Assembly: GCA_963811605.1 (NCBI GenBank)
Contig: CAWESA010000010.1
Coordinates: 620,001 to 684,000, forward strand
Length of the DNA stretch: 64,000 bases
Direction: 5' to 3'
Source: CAVQLX01 sp963811605
GTDB taxonomy: Bacteria; Desulfobacterota; Binatia; DP-6
Both the position numbers and the translations under genes were made by a program. This document shows positions 46,875 to 56,066 of the stretch, piece after piece (the first letter of the stretch is position 1; each line of letters starts with the position of its first letter). Below the pieces are notes generated by a model. That model ran no database searches. It was not told where the DNA came from and was given only the letters and a program-made list of their open reading frames with translations.

Positions 46875-47934
46875 GTGTCAACGAGTCGTCCCTCGTTCGC
46901 TCCCCGCATCGTCCTTGGCATGCTGTCCGCATTGCTGCTGGGGGACGCGGATCCATCGGTCGGATGCGACGTCTGTGCGATCTATACGGCCACCGAAGTG
47001 TCGGAGGGACGGACCGGGTTCCGGCTCGGCGTCGGCCAGCAGTTCACGCGCTACCTCACCGAGCAGGTGGACGGCGAGGAGATCCCGAGCTTCGGCGAGT
47101 ACCTGAACAGCTCGATCACGCAGTTCGTGCTCGGCTACCAGTTCACCAGCCGACTCGGCCTGCAGGTCAACGTCCCCTTCATCGCCCGCACCTTTCGCCG
47201 CCTGGAGGACGGCCGGCTCGAGAGCGGCGAGTCGATCGGAGCGGGCGATCTCTCGCTCATCGGCAACCTCCTGGCGTACGATCGCGTCACCGAGCGCAGC
47301 GTGTTCCTGTTCTCGCTCCTCGGCGGGCCGAAGCTGCCGTCCGGCAATCCCGACTTCCTCGGCGAGGAGCTCGACGAGCCCGCCGTCGCGCTCTCCGGGC
47401 AGCCGGCGCGGCGCGGCATCGCGCAGCACGCGACCCCGGGCGGCGATCCCGACGACGACGACCACCACCAGCGGCCCGCGCCTGCACGGCGGCGTGCACG
47501 GCCACGATCTGGCCCTCGGCTCGGGGTCGGTGGACGGCGTGGTCGGCGGCAGCATCTACTGGAGCTTCGACCGCTTCTTCGTCACGGCCGCGCTGCAGTA
47601 CGCCGTCCGGCGCGAGGGCGCCTTCGAGTACCGCTACGCCAACGACCTCACCTGGGTGGGCGGCCCCGGCTGGTATCCCTTCCTCGGACACGACTCCACG
47701 CTCGCCGTGCAGGCCGTCTTCTCGGGCGAGACCAAGGGCAAGGACACGCAGGCCGGGCAGACGCTGGACGACACCGGCGTCACCGCCCTCTACCTGGGAC
47801 CTGGCATCCGGTTCAGCTGGGGCACCCAGCTGAGCGCGGAGCTGGCCGGCGACCTGCCGGTGATCCGGCACAACACCGCGCTCCAGATCATGCCGGACTA
47901 TCGCGTGCGCGGCGGCCTGGTGTGGCGCTTCTGA
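46875..47934 (+). CDS. Outer-membrane beta-barrel-type protein, interrupted by a frameshift
   Basis: The first part (frame from GTG 46875) encodes an exported protein beginning CDVCAIYTATE and containing barrel-like strands (FVLGYQFTSRLGLQVNVPFI). Near 47460-47475, in a run of GAC/CAC codons, the coding frame moves by +1. The second part (SGPRLHGGVHGHDLALGSGSVDG...) continues the barrel to a terminal Phe (GGLVWRF), typical of outer-membrane proteins, at 47934. Joined, the product is about 353 residues. A single sequencing or assembly error or a real inactivating indel would explain it. Similar proteins occur near cytochrome genes, but the role is unknown. Confidence 0.65.
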
Positions 47935-47941
47935 GCCCGAC

Positions 47942-48502
47942 TCATCGCGGCACCGGATACTTCGACAGCTTGCGCTGCAGCGAGCGACGGTGCAGCCGGA
48001 GCCGGCGCGCGGCCTCCGAGACATTGCCGCCCGAATCGGCGAGCACGCGATTGATGTGCTCCCACTCGACGCGCGCCAGCGACGGCGTCTCCGTGATGGG
48101 ATCGGGCGACGCCACCGTCACCTCGTCGGCGCCGACGGGCGCGCGCGTGAACGCCGCGATGATGTCGTCCACGTCGGCCGGCTTGGTCAGATAGTGGGCG
48201 GCGCCGAGCCGGAGCGCATCGAGCGCCGTCGCGATGCTGCCGTATCCGGTGAGCACGACGATCGCCGTCGTCTCGTCGAGCGCACGCAACCGGCGCACGA
48301 TCTCCAGCCCCGATCCGTCGGGCAGACGCAGGTCGACCACCACGTACTCCGGCGTGTCGTCCTCCGCGGCGTCGAGCGCGCCCGCCAGATCGGCGGCCTC
48401 GCGCACCTCCCAGCCACGATCGCAGAAGGCGCGTGCGAGGCGGCGCCGGAAGACCTCGTCGTCGTCCACCAGGAGGAGGGAGCAGGCGAGCTCAGGCGCC
48501 AC
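47942..48502 (-). CDS. RegA/PrrA/ActR-type response regulator
   Basis: The 186-residue protein has a receiver domain with the acidic pair LLVDDDEV and phospho-acceptor D57 (VVVDLRLPDGSG), the conserved TGYGS and TKPAD motifs, and a C-terminal Fis-type HTH (NVSEAARRLRLHRRSLQRKL). This is the architecture of RegA, the global redox response regulator. It overlaps its sensor kinase gene by 11 bp. It probably controls respiration- or redox-linked genes; targets are not visible here. Confidence 0.86.
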   Translation of the reverse strand: MAPELACSLLLVDDDEVFRRRLARAFCDRGWEVREAADLAGALDAAEDDTPEYVVVDLRLPDGSGLEIVRRLRALDETTAIVVLTGYGSIATALDALRLGAAHYLTKPADVDDIIAAFTRAPVGADEVTVASPDPITETPSLARVEWEHINRVLADSGGNVSEAARRLRLHRRSLQRKLSKYPVPR

Positions 48503-49826
48503 GTGTCGCCTCCGCGAGACGGGAGCGCGGCAGGTCGAGGCGCGCGGTCGCGCCGACGCCGGGCTGCGAGCGAATCGTCAGCTCGCCGCCGAGCCCCTCC
48601 GCGAGCGTGCGGGCGAGAAACAGGCCGAGCCCCATCCCCTTGCCCGGCGGCTTGGTGGAGAAGAACGGCTCGACGGCGCGCTCGAGGACCTCGGCGGTCA
48701 TGCCGGGTCCCTCGTCCTCGACCGTCACCCGCAGCGTACGCTCGTCGGCAGCGACCCGGAGCAGCACGGGTCCCGGCGCCGCGGTGGCGTCGAGCGCGTT
48801 GCGCACCAGGCTCGAGACCGCGCTCACCACGGCGCGACGCGGGAGCGACGCCGCGGCGGCCAGCGGCAATCCCTCGACGCGGACGCGGGCCGCGTCGTCG
48901 GCGGCCAGACCATCGAGGACGTCGCGCACGATGCGCGCGGCCGGCACGTCGGCGAGCGCCTCGCCGGTCGTCTCGCCGGCGTCGCTCGCCATCTGATCGA
49001 GGATCCGCCGGCAGCGTTCGACCTCGGCACGGATGAGGCGCGCGTCGTCGCGCAGCGAGACGCCGTCGGCGAGCTCGGGGCGCGCGAGCACCCGCTCCAG
49101 CTCCTTGGCGGCGATGGCGATCGTGCCGAGCGGCGTGCCGAGCTCGTGGGCCGCGCCGGCCGCCAGGGTGGTGAGCGACGCGAGGCGCTCGGTGCGCGTC
49201 GCCTGCTCGCGCATGGCGGCGATCTCCGCGTCGCGGCGCTCGATCGCGGCAGACAGTCGCACGACGAAATACGCCGTCAGCAGCGCCGCGACCACGAACG
49301 CCACCAGCATGCCCCAGAGATGGAGCGAGAGCGCGCCCTCGCCGTGCACGTGGGGAATCGGACCGTTGGCGGGGAGCAGGAAGAGGCTCACGTAGCAGGC
49401 GACCGAGAGCCCGGCGAGCGACCACGTCCAGGTCGCGCCCAGCACGACGGCCGCGAGCATGATGTAGACCAGGTAGAGGACGCTGAAGGGATTGAACGGA
49501 CCGCCCGACGCATGCAGGAGCCCGGTCAGGAGAAGGGTATCGAGGACCAGCACGCCGCCGCACAGCACCGGCCCGGCCGAGCCGCCGGCACGCAGCCAGC
49601 GACCGAGGGCCAGGTTGGTCACCACGGCGATTCCGATGAGCGACAGGACCGGGGCCAGCGGCAGGGCGAGGCCGAGCGTCCAGTGTCCGACGGCGACCGT
49701 CACCAGCTGACCTGCGACCCCACCCCAGCGCAGGCGGGTCAGCCAGGGCAGGCTGACGGCGGCGCGGGCATCCTGCGCCTGGACGCCGGAGAGCGCGACA
49801 TCGTGGCTCGGCCGTGGATCGATCAC
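48492..49826 (-). CDS. RegB/PrrB/ActS-type redox sensor histidine kinase
   Basis: The 444-residue protein has six N-terminal membrane helices. It contains the quinone-sensing signature GGPFNPF at about 108-114 and the H-box AAGAAHELGTPL with H227. A Cys at about 272 (EVERCRRILDQM) stands where RegB has its redox-active Cys. ATP-binding motifs (NALDA, EDEGPGM, FFSTKPPGKGMGLGL) complete the kinase. I chose the GTG at 49826 with GGGAAG upstream; no ATG is available. It pairs with the adjacent response regulator. Confidence 0.84.
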   Translation of the reverse strand: MIDPRPSHDVALSGVQAQDARAAVSLPWLTRLRWGGVAGQLVTVAVGHWTLGLALPLAPVLSLIGIAVVTNLALGRWLRAGGSAGPVLCGGVLVLDTLLLTGLLHASGGPFNPFSVLYLVYIMLAAVVLGATWTWSLAGLSVACYVSLFLLPANGPIPHVHGEGALSLHLWGMLVAFVVAALLTAYFVVRLSAAIERRDAEIAAMREQATRTERLASLTTLAAGAAHELGTPLGTIAIAAKELERVLARPELADGVSLRDDARLIRAEVERCRRILDQMASDAGETTGEALADVPAARIVRDVLDGLAADDAARVRVEGLPLAAAASLPRRAVVSAVSSLVRNALDATAAPGPVLLRVAADERTLRVTVEDEGPGMTAEVLERAVEPFFSTKPPGKGMGLGLFLARTLAEGLGGELTIRSQPGVGATARLDLPRSRLAEATRGA

Positions 49827-49863
49827 GACGCGATCTTCCCGTGAAGCCCTCACGCGGGCAACC

Positions 49864-52443
49864 GTGAAGCGCGCCGCCTCCCGCGTGCAATGCGACACGA
49901 TGTCGCAGGTACGGAGCCGGGCGCGTTTGCGCCGCGCGCGCGACCGGGCTTTGACGGCGGCCGTGCTCTCGGTCCTGGTGCTCGCCTCGGGTGCGGCGGC
50001 GGTCGCCCTCGAGGTCCTGTGGATCCGCGATTTCGCCCTGTGGTTCGGGAGCACGGCGACCGCGGCGGCGGTGGTCCTGGCCGTGTACTTCGCGGGCCTC
50101 GCCCTCGGCGCTCGAGTCGGAGGTCGCATCGGCCGCCATGCCCCGCTCCGCACCTACGCCTGGCTCGAAGCCGGTGTCGCGCTGTGCGTGATGCTGTACC
50201 TGGTCGTGCGCACCGGGCTGCCGTCGGCGGTGGCGTGGATCGCCCACGTCACCCCCGGGACCGCGCTCCCGCTGGCGCGCGCCGCGCTCGCCGCACTCGT
50301 CCTGCTCGTGCCGACGACGCTGCTCGGCGCGACCCTGCCGGTCGTCGCCGCCGCGGCGCCCGACGCGGCAGGCGCCGGTCGCCTCTACGGGTGGAACACG
50401 CTCGGCGGCGCGGCCGGCGCGCTCGTCACCGGCTTCGTCGCGCTGCCGGGACTCGGCGTGCGCGGCACGTTCGGCGCCATCGCCGCGGTCGACCTGGGCG
50501 TCGCCCTGGCCGCCGGGGCCATCGCGGCGCGGCGCGCGCCGGTCGCCTCGCGCCCGCCGGCCGTCGCCGCGGCCGCCCCTCGCCCGCGCCTCGCCACGGG
50601 CGTCGCCGCGGTCGCCGGCGGCGTCGCGCTGGCCGCCGAGGTGCTGTGGATGCGCGGCCTGTCCGGCGTGCTCAGCGCCAGCGTCTACAGCGTGACGCTC
50701 GTGCTCGCCGCCACCCTGTGCGGGATCGTCGCCGGGACCGCCGTCGCGGTGCCCGTGCTGCGCCGCACGGCCCGATCGGCCCCGTGGCTGGCCGGTGCGG
50801 CTGCGCTCGGCGCCGTCACCATCGTGCTCTCCCTCGCGGCCCTGCGCGGGCTGCCGGCGGCCAGCCTGGCGCTGGCGCATGCCGCCCGCACGCCCGGGGC
50901 CGGTCTCGCCAGCGAGGCGGTGCTGGCGCTGCTCGTCGTCTTCTTCCCCTCGGCGGCGGTCGGCGCCCTCCTTCCGCTCACCATCGGAGCCGAGGACGTG
51001 CGCGATCCGGGCCGCGCGCTGTCGCGGCCCCTCGCCGCCAACACCCTGGCGGGCGTCGGCGGCTCGCTCGCGGGTGCGTTCGTCCTGCTGCCCGTGCTGG
51101 GACTCGGCGGCGGCCTCCTCCTGCTCGCCGCCGTGCTCGCCGCCCTCGCTGGCGTGGTCGCGGCACGGCCCCTGGCGCGCCGGATCGGCGCGGCGGCCGC
51201 CCTCGCGCTCGCCGCCGCCGCGGCGCTGGCGCCGCCGCTGCCCTTCCCGTGGCACGCCGGCCTCGACGAGCGCGTCGTCCTGCGACGCGACGGTCCCACC
51301 GCCACCGTCCTGGTCACCGTGAACGGGCGCGGCGACCGGCGGCTGCGCGTCAACGGCCAGTACGCGCTCGGCGGCGGGGACGGGCTGTTCCTCGAGCGTC
51401 GCGAAGGGTTGCTGCCGGTGCTGCTGCATCCCGATCCGCGTCGCCTGCTCCACCTCGGGGTCGGCACCGGCAACACCCTCGGCGCGGCCGTGACGTCGCC
51501 GGGGCTCGACGCCGTCGGCGTCGAGCTGGTGTCGGATGCCCTCGACGCGAGCGCGCTGTTCGCGGATCAGAACGGCGACCTGCCGCGCGACCCGCGGGTG
51601 CGCCTGGTGGCCGACGACGCCCGCAGCTTCCTGCTCGGCGATCGCGGGCAGTGGGACGTCATCCTGGTGGACCTTCTCCTGCCCTGGACGTCCGGTGCCG
51701 GCGCGCTGTTCTCGCGCGAGTTCTACCAGCTCGGGCTCCGCCGGCTGGCTCCCGGGGGACTCTTCTGCCAGTGGCTCCCGCTGCACCAGCTCGACGTCCC
51801 CGACCTCGAGGCGATCGTCGCCACCTTCGCCGCGGTATTCCCCCACGTGCAGCTCTGGGTGGCGTACCATCGAGCGCTCACGCCGCTCGCCATGCTGGTC
51901 GGCTCGGTCCGACCCGTCACGATGGACGCCACCGCGATGCGCCGGCGCCTGCGCGGCGCCGCGTTCCGCGACGCGGCGGCGAGCGTCGGCCTCGACGATC
52001 CGGACGACGTCGGGCTGCTGTACGTGACCGACGGCGAGCATCTGCGCGCGGCCGTCCGCGACGTACCGCCCATCACCGACGACCGCCCGCGCATCGAGTT
52101 CGATGCGCCGCGTGCCTACTACCACCAGGAAGGGCTGGGACGCGCCGCGCTCGCCTGGGTGGCGGCGCGGCTCGACCCGGCGCCCGCGCCGGTGAGCGAC
52201 GGCCGCGCCGCCTCGTTCGACGTCCGCGCCGATCTCCTGCGCGCGCAGCTGGCCCTGCTCGCCGGCGACCGCCCGCTCGAGCTGCGCTCGTATCTCGATG
52301 CGCTCGCGCGCGACCCGCGGTCGTCTGCCGTGGGAGCGGCGCTGGGCGCGATCGCCGCGGAGCGGGGCCAGGCCGGGGACATCGAGACCGCCGCCGGCAT
52401 CGCCCGGGAGCTGTCGCGGGCACGCGCCCAGCCGGCGCCGTGA
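49864..52443 (+). CDS. Membrane-anchored spermidine synthase-like fusion protein
   Basis: The 859-residue protein has about 14 membrane helices (two related MFS-like blocks, residues ~30-220 and ~240-440). A soluble spermidine synthase-like Rossmann domain follows (about 490-700) with LLHLGVGTGNTLGAAV, VGVELVSDALDAS and DVILVDLLLP. Such fused proteins are common in deltaproteobacteria, and their substrate is usually unknown; aminopropyl transfer is not proven. A helical tail follows (about 730-859). GTG at 49864 is the first start; ATG at 49900 is an alternative. It is divergent from the RegB-like gene. Confidence 0.75.
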   Translation: MKRAASRVQCDTMSQVRSRARLRRARDRALTAAVLSVLVLASGAAAVALEVLWIRDFALWFGSTATAAAVVLAVYFAGLALGARVGGRIGRHAPLRTYAWLEAGVALCVMLYLVVRTGLPSAVAWIAHVTPGTALPLARAALAALVLLVPTTLLGATLPVVAAAAPDAAGAGRLYGWNTLGGAAGALVTGFVALPGLGVRGTFGAIAAVDLGVALAAGAIAARRAPVASRPPAVAAAAPRPRLATGVAAVAGGVALAAEVLWMRGLSGVLSASVYSVTLVLAATLCGIVAGTAVAVPVLRRTARSAPWLAGAAALGAVTIVLSLAALRGLPAASLALAHAARTPGAGLASEAVLALLVVFFPSAAVGALLPLTIGAEDVRDPGRALSRPLAANTLAGVGGSLAGAFVLLPVLGLGGGLLLLAAVLAALAGVVAARPLARRIGAAAALALAAAAALAPPLPFPWHAGLDERVVLRRDGPTATVLVTVNGRGDRRLRVNGQYALGGGDGLFLERREGLLPVLLHPDPRRLLHLGVGTGNTLGAAVTSPGLDAVGVELVSDALDASALFADQNGDLPRDPRVRLVADDARSFLLGDRGQWDVILVDLLLPWTSGAGALFSREFYQLGLRRLAPGGLFCQWLPLHQLDVPDLEAIVATFAAVFPHVQLWVAYHRALTPLAMLVGSVRPVTMDATAMRRRLRGAAFRDAAASVGLDDPDDVGLLYVTDGEHLRAAVRDVPPITDDRPRIEFDAPRAYYHQEGLGRAALAWVAARLDPAPAPVSDGRAASFDVRADLLRAQLALLAGDRPLELRSYLDALARDPRSSAVGAALGAIAAERGQAGDIETAAGIARELSRARAQPAP

Positions 52444-52445
52444 GC

Positions 52446-53147
52446 TCACGGGCACGCCGACCGCCGCAGCCGGAGGCTCGCCACTGCGCCGACGACCGCG
52501 AGCACGAGGGCTCCCAGCAGCGCCGTTCCGATGCCCGCGACCGGCGGATCCATCGCCGCCGGGTCGCGCACGGTCTCCAGCAGGAGTCGGACGATGCCGA
52601 GGCCGAGCGCGGCGTGTGCGGCGGTGGCGCCCGGCGGCCCGCCCCGCACCACGAGCGCGACGGCGAGCACGAGGTCGAGCGCGGAGGAGTAGAGCTGGAG
52701 CGGATGCCGAGCAGGCGGTCCCAGCTCGGGGAACACGACCCCCCATGGCAGGTCGGTCGGCCGGCCCCAGCAGCAGCCAGCCAGGAAGCAGCCGATCCGG
52801 CCGATGCCGAGCGCGGCGATTCCTGCCGGTGCCACCGCGTCGGCCAGATCGACGAAGCGTCGCCGCGATCCTCGGCCCGCGGCGAGGGTGACCGCGGCGA
52901 CCGCCGCGACACCCCCCATCGAGGACAGGCCGCCCCCGTGCCCGCCGTGCAGCGCACGATAGAGGAGATCCGCGCCGCCCAGCGCGGCGCAGACGAGCCC
53001 CGTCGCCCACGCGAGCAGCAGCGCCGGCTGTCGCGCCTGTCGCACCGCCAGCGCCGTCCCGGCAGCGGCCGCCAGCAGCACGAAGACGGCATGCGCCGAG
53101 ATGCTCACCCGGGAGCCGCCAACCAGGAACGCGATCTCCGGCATCAT
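52446..53147 (-). CDS. Prolipoprotein diacylglyceryl transferase (Lgt)-like membrane protein, divergent signature
   Basis: The 233-residue protein has seven membrane helices and the Lgt-like segment GRIGCFLAGCCWGRPTDL then RHPLQLYSSALDL. True Lgt carries GR-x-x-N-F-x-N-x-E-x-x-G; here N, N and E are replaced by C, G and C. It is thus either a paralogue with another lipid-transfer role or a variant Lgt. Its stop is three bases from the convergent synthase-like gene. The start is ATG 53147 (or 53144). Confidence 0.7.
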   Translation of the reverse strand: MMPEIAFLVGGSRVSISAHAVFVLLAAAAGTALAVRQARQPALLLAWATGLVCAALGGADLLYRALHGGHGGGLSSMGGVAAVAAVTLAAGRGSRRRFVDLADAVAPAGIAALGIGRIGCFLAGCCWGRPTDLPWGVVFPELGPPARHPLQLYSSALDLVLAVALVVRGGPPGATAAHAALGLGIVRLLLETVRDPAAMDPPVAGIGTALLGALVLAVVGAVASLRLRRSACP

Positions 53148-53309
53148 GCGGCGCCGCGCGTGCAAGGTCCGGACCGCGCCCCGCTCGCCCCACCCTACCC
53201 GCGCGCGGCGCGCGCGATGCAACGTCCAGCGCAGCGAGGTGCTTCGCCGTTCGCGAAGAATTCACGGCGGCCATCTTGACCGCCGTGCGCACGAGGAGCG
53301 ATACGCGAC

Positions 53310-53579
53310 ATGATGTCCCGTGCCCGGCGATCCCTCATCCTGCTCGGCTGGCTGCTGGTGCAGAAGCCCACCGAGTGGAAAGATCCGACGGAGCCGCCAA
53401 TCGAGAAGTGGAAGCAGGTGAAGCGCTTCGACTCCGAGCAGGATTGCGAGTCGTATCGCGACGAGGCACTGATCGTCGGCGCCGAGATGGCCTCGGGTGC
53501 GATGGAGGCGCAGGCGGACAGCTATCGTTGCGTGCGGGACGTGGGCGCCACGACGACCACCTCGTCCACGATGCCCTAG
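53310..53579 (+). CDS. Small exported hypothetical protein
   Basis: The 89-residue protein has a weak N-terminal hydrophobic segment (SLILLGWLLV), then QKPTEWKDPTEPPIEKWKQ and a two-Cys core (EQDCESYRDEA ... YRCVRD), a pattern seen in small uncharacterised proteins of related high-GC bacteria. GAGGAG lies 15 bases upstream of the start. Function unknown. Confidence 0.6.
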   Translation: MMSRARRSLILLGWLLVQKPTEWKDPTEPPIEKWKQVKRFDSEQDCESYRDEALIVGAEMASGAMEAQADSYRCVRDVGATTTTSSTMP

Positions 53580-53607
53580 CGCCGACTCGCCGTCCTGCGC
53601 GGACCGG

Positions 53608-54126
53608 TCAGGTGCTCCGGAAGTCGGTGACGGCCGAGCGGGCGCGCAGGCTCAGGCGCTCGCGTACCTGCATCGCCGCATCGTCGGGTCCGAGCTCGCG
53701 GCACGTCCAGGCGTACTCGAGCATGATCCCGTTCGGATCCTTGAAGTAGATCGAGCGCATCCACTCGTGATCGACGACCGGCGTCACCCTGACGCCCTTC
53801 GCGACGAGCTCCGCGCGCTTCGCCTCGAGCGCCTCCTGCGACCCGACGTCGAAGGCGAAGTGGTAGAAGGCGTCGGGCACGCCGAGCCCGCGGTTGATGC
53901 CGGCGTCGTACTCCACCGGGATGCCGGGGATGCCGCGCGGCTCCATGAAGGCGATCAGCTGGCCGCCTCCGGTGTCGAAGAAGATGTGCCGGATGCGGCC
54001 GCCCTCGGCGACCTCGATCGTGTCGCAGCGCACGGCAGGGAAGCCGAGCACGCCTTCGTAGAACGCACGGGTCTCGTCGAGGTCCAGCGTGGAGAGCCCG
54101 ACGTGCGACCAGCCGCGCGCGCCCAT
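53608..54126 (-). CDS. VOC-family protein (glyoxalase/dioxygenase-like)
   Basis: The 172-residue protein has two beta-alpha-beta-beta-beta modules. Candidate metal ligands are His in SHVGLST (about 8), His in FYHFAFD and Glu in GIMLEYAWT near the end, the usual 2-His-1-Glu set of vicinal-oxygen-chelate enzymes. The EYAWT ending is common in extradiol/glyoxalase-type members. It lies just downstream of two SDR genes on the same strand and may act in the same degradation route. Confidence 0.82.
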   Translation of the reverse strand: MGARGWSHVGLSTLDLDETRAFYEGVLGFPAVRCDTIEVAEGGRIRHIFFDTGGGQLIAFMEPRGIPGIPVEYDAGINRGLGVPDAFYHFAFDVGSQEALEAKRAELVAKGVRVTPVVDHEWMRSIYFKDPNGIMLEYAWTCRELGPDDAAMQVRERLSLRARSAVTDFRST

Positions 54127-54136
54127 GCCTCGCGCC

Positions 54137-55105
54137 TCAGCGCTTCCCGCCGGCGGGCTGTCCGGCTGCCTTGGCGGCCGCGGCCTTGGCGGCGGCCTCC
54201 TTCATCGCCGCCGTCATGGGAATGCCGGGGACGTTCAGGTGGTCGGCGAAGGCGGCGTCGAAGTTCTTGGCGATCTCACCGGCCGTCCAGCCGCCCTCCT
54301 TGTAGAGCGCCGCCAGTGGCTTGGGCGTCTGGAAGAGCGTGAACGCGTAGCCGCGCCGACCGAAGATCTGGCCGTTCACGTGCTTCGCCTCCTCCGAGGC
54401 GAGATACGCGACCATCGGGCCGTTCAGATCCGGGTTCATCTCGGGCGGGACGGGACGTCCCTCCATGCCGGGAATCTGGCCGACCATGCGCGTCATGCCG
54501 GCGGGCGCCAGGCAGTTGGCCGTGATCGAGTACCTGCCCTCGGCGTTCCCCTTCATGTGCTCGACGGCGATCACGAAGGTGAGGCCCATCAATCCCGCCT
54601 TGGCCGCGCCGTAGTTCGCCTGCCCGAAGTTGCCGCGCAACCCGGCGCTCGACACGATGTTGATGATACGCCCGTACTGCTGCTCACGCATCACCGGCAG
54701 GGCGTGGCGGGCGCAGTTGAAGCCGCCGTACAGGTGCACCTTGAGCACGGCGTCGAAATCGTCGGCGGACATGTTCACGAGCTGCTTGTCGCGCAGGATG
54801 CCGGCGTTGTTGACCAGGATGTCGCAGCGCTTCCAGGTGTCGAGGGCGGTCTTGACGATCTGTCCCGCGCTGTCGAACTCGGCGACGCTGTCGTAGTTCG
54901 GGACGGCCTCGCTGCCGAGCTCCTCGATCTCCTTGCACACGACGGCGGCGGGATCGGCATCCGTTCCGCGCCCGTCGGTGCCGCAGCCGACGTCGTTGAC
55001 GACCACCTTGGCGCCCTCGCGCGCCAGCGCGAGCGCGATCCCGCGACCGATGCCGCGACCGGAACCCGTGACGATCGCGACCTTGCCCTCGAGCAGCTTC
55101 CCCAT
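54137..55105 (-). CDS. SDR-family oxidoreductase (MFE-2/17beta-HSD4-like)
   Basis: The 322-residue NAD(P)-dependent dehydrogenase has TGSGRGIGRGIA at about residue 12-23, LVNNAGILRD and the catalytic SSAG...YGAAK Ser-Tyr-Lys set. The VVNDVGCGTDGRGTD insertion and long C-terminus resemble the hydroxyacyl-CoA dehydrogenase domain of peroxisomal MFE-2. I chose the ATG at 55105, with GGAGG seven bases upstream. The C-terminus ends in an Ala/Lys repeat. Confidence 0.87.
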   Translation of the reverse strand: MGKLLEGKVAIVTGSGRGIGRGIALALAREGAKVVVNDVGCGTDGRGTDADPAAVVCKEIEELGSEAVPNYDSVAEFDSAGQIVKTALDTWKRCDILVNNAGILRDKQLVNMSADDFDAVLKVHLYGGFNCARHALPVMREQQYGRIINIVSSAGLRGNFGQANYGAAKAGLMGLTFVIAVEHMKGNAEGRYSITANCLAPAGMTRMVGQIPGMEGRPVPPEMNPDLNGPMVAYLASEEAKHVNGQIFGRRGYAFTLFQTPKPLAALYKEGGWTAGEIAKNFDAAFADHLNVPGIPMTAAMKEAAAKAAAAKAAGQPAGGKR

Positions 55106-55160
55106 TGCGAATCCTCCGAGACGGAACGTGCCGCGGCGCACGGCGCCACGGAAGGGCTGC

Positions 55161-55190
55161 CGGCTAACACGGGCTCGTCGCGAGTGTCAA
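55161..55190 (-). promoter_or_regulatory. Possible promoter upstream of the MFE-2-like SDR gene
   Basis: TTGACA (55190-55185), 18 bases, then TAGCCG (55166-55161), about 55 bp before the start codon. The -35 is perfect but the -10 is weak. Confidence 0.35.
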
Positions 55191-55216
55191 TCGAACGACC
55201 GACCAGAGGCCGTCGT

Positions 55217-56041
55217 TCAGGTGGCGGTGAAGCCGCCGTCGGCGACGTACTCGGAGCCGGTCACGTAGCGCGACGCGTCCGAGGCCAGGAACAGGATGAC
55301 GTTGGCGATGTCCTGCGGGACGGCCCGCACGTCGGCCATCGGCTGCTGGGCGAACGCCAGGTCGCGGCCCGACTGCTCGTCGGGCGAGATGCCCAGCGCC
55401 ACCGTCTCCCGGAACAGGTTGTCCAGCATCTCCGTCTGGATCAGTCCCGGATGCACCGAGTTGACGCGGATACCCATGCCGAAGCGCGCGCACTCGACGG
55501 CGGCCACCTTGGTGAGCAGGCGCACCGCGCCCTTGCTGGCGGAGTACGCTGCGAGCCCGGGCGTCCCGATCAGCCCCGCGATCGAGGACAGGTTGACGAT
55601 CGAGCCGCCGCGTCCGGAGGCGCCACCCGGTCGCATGGCGATGATGCCGTGCTTGCAGCCGAGGAACACGCCGTCGACGTTCACCGACTGCACGTAGCGC
55701 CATTCCTCGAGCGACGTGTCGGCGACCAGGCGCATGACCTCGACCCCCGCGTTGTTGACGACGACGTCGAGACCCCCGAACAGCTCGATCGCGCGCGCCG
55801 TCGTGGCACGCCAGGCCTCCTCCGAGCGCACGTCCTGCACCGCGAAGGCGGCGCGGATGCCGTCGCGCTCGAGCGCGGCCACGGTGGAACGGCCGGCGTC
55901 CTCGAGGACGTCGCTCACCAGCACCGCGGCGCCGGCGGCGCCGAGGGTGTGCGCGCACGCGGCGCCGATGCCGCGCGCGGCGCCGGTGACCAGCGCGACC
56001 TTGCCATCGAGGCGAAACGGGGCGAGCGGGTCGCTAGTCAT
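55217..56041 (-). CDS. SDR-family NAD(P)-dependent oxidoreductase (FabG-like)
   Basis: The 274-residue classical SDR has TGAARGIGAACA, DVVVNNAGVEVM, catalytic SSIAGLIGTPGLAAYSASKG in its usual form, HPGLIQTEM and the C-terminal DGGFTAT. The substrate is unknown. The ATG at 56041 has GGAGG seven bases upstream. It lies 111 bp upstream of the MFE-2-like SDR and 25 bp downstream of the DUF456 gene. Confidence 0.9.
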   Translation of the reverse strand: MTSDPLAPFRLDGKVALVTGAARGIGAACAHTLGAAGAAVLVSDVLEDAGRSTVAALERDGIRAAFAVQDVRSEEAWRATTARAIELFGGLDVVVNNAGVEVMRLVADTSLEEWRYVQSVNVDGVFLGCKHGIIAMRPGGASGRGGSIVNLSSIAGLIGTPGLAAYSASKGAVRLLTKVAAVECARFGMGIRVNSVHPGLIQTEMLDNLFRETVALGISPDEQSGRDLAFAQQPMADVRAVPQDIANVILFLASDASRYVTGSEYVADGGFTAT

Positions 56042-56066
56042 CGTGGATCCTCCCGCGCCTCCCCTA

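Noticed and set aside
48187..53292. A 1701-codon open frame on the minus strand
   Set aside because: It overlaps the kinase, synthase-like and Lgt-like genes in other frames or antisense. It is Arg/Ala/Gly-rich with no motifs, so it is a compositional artefact.
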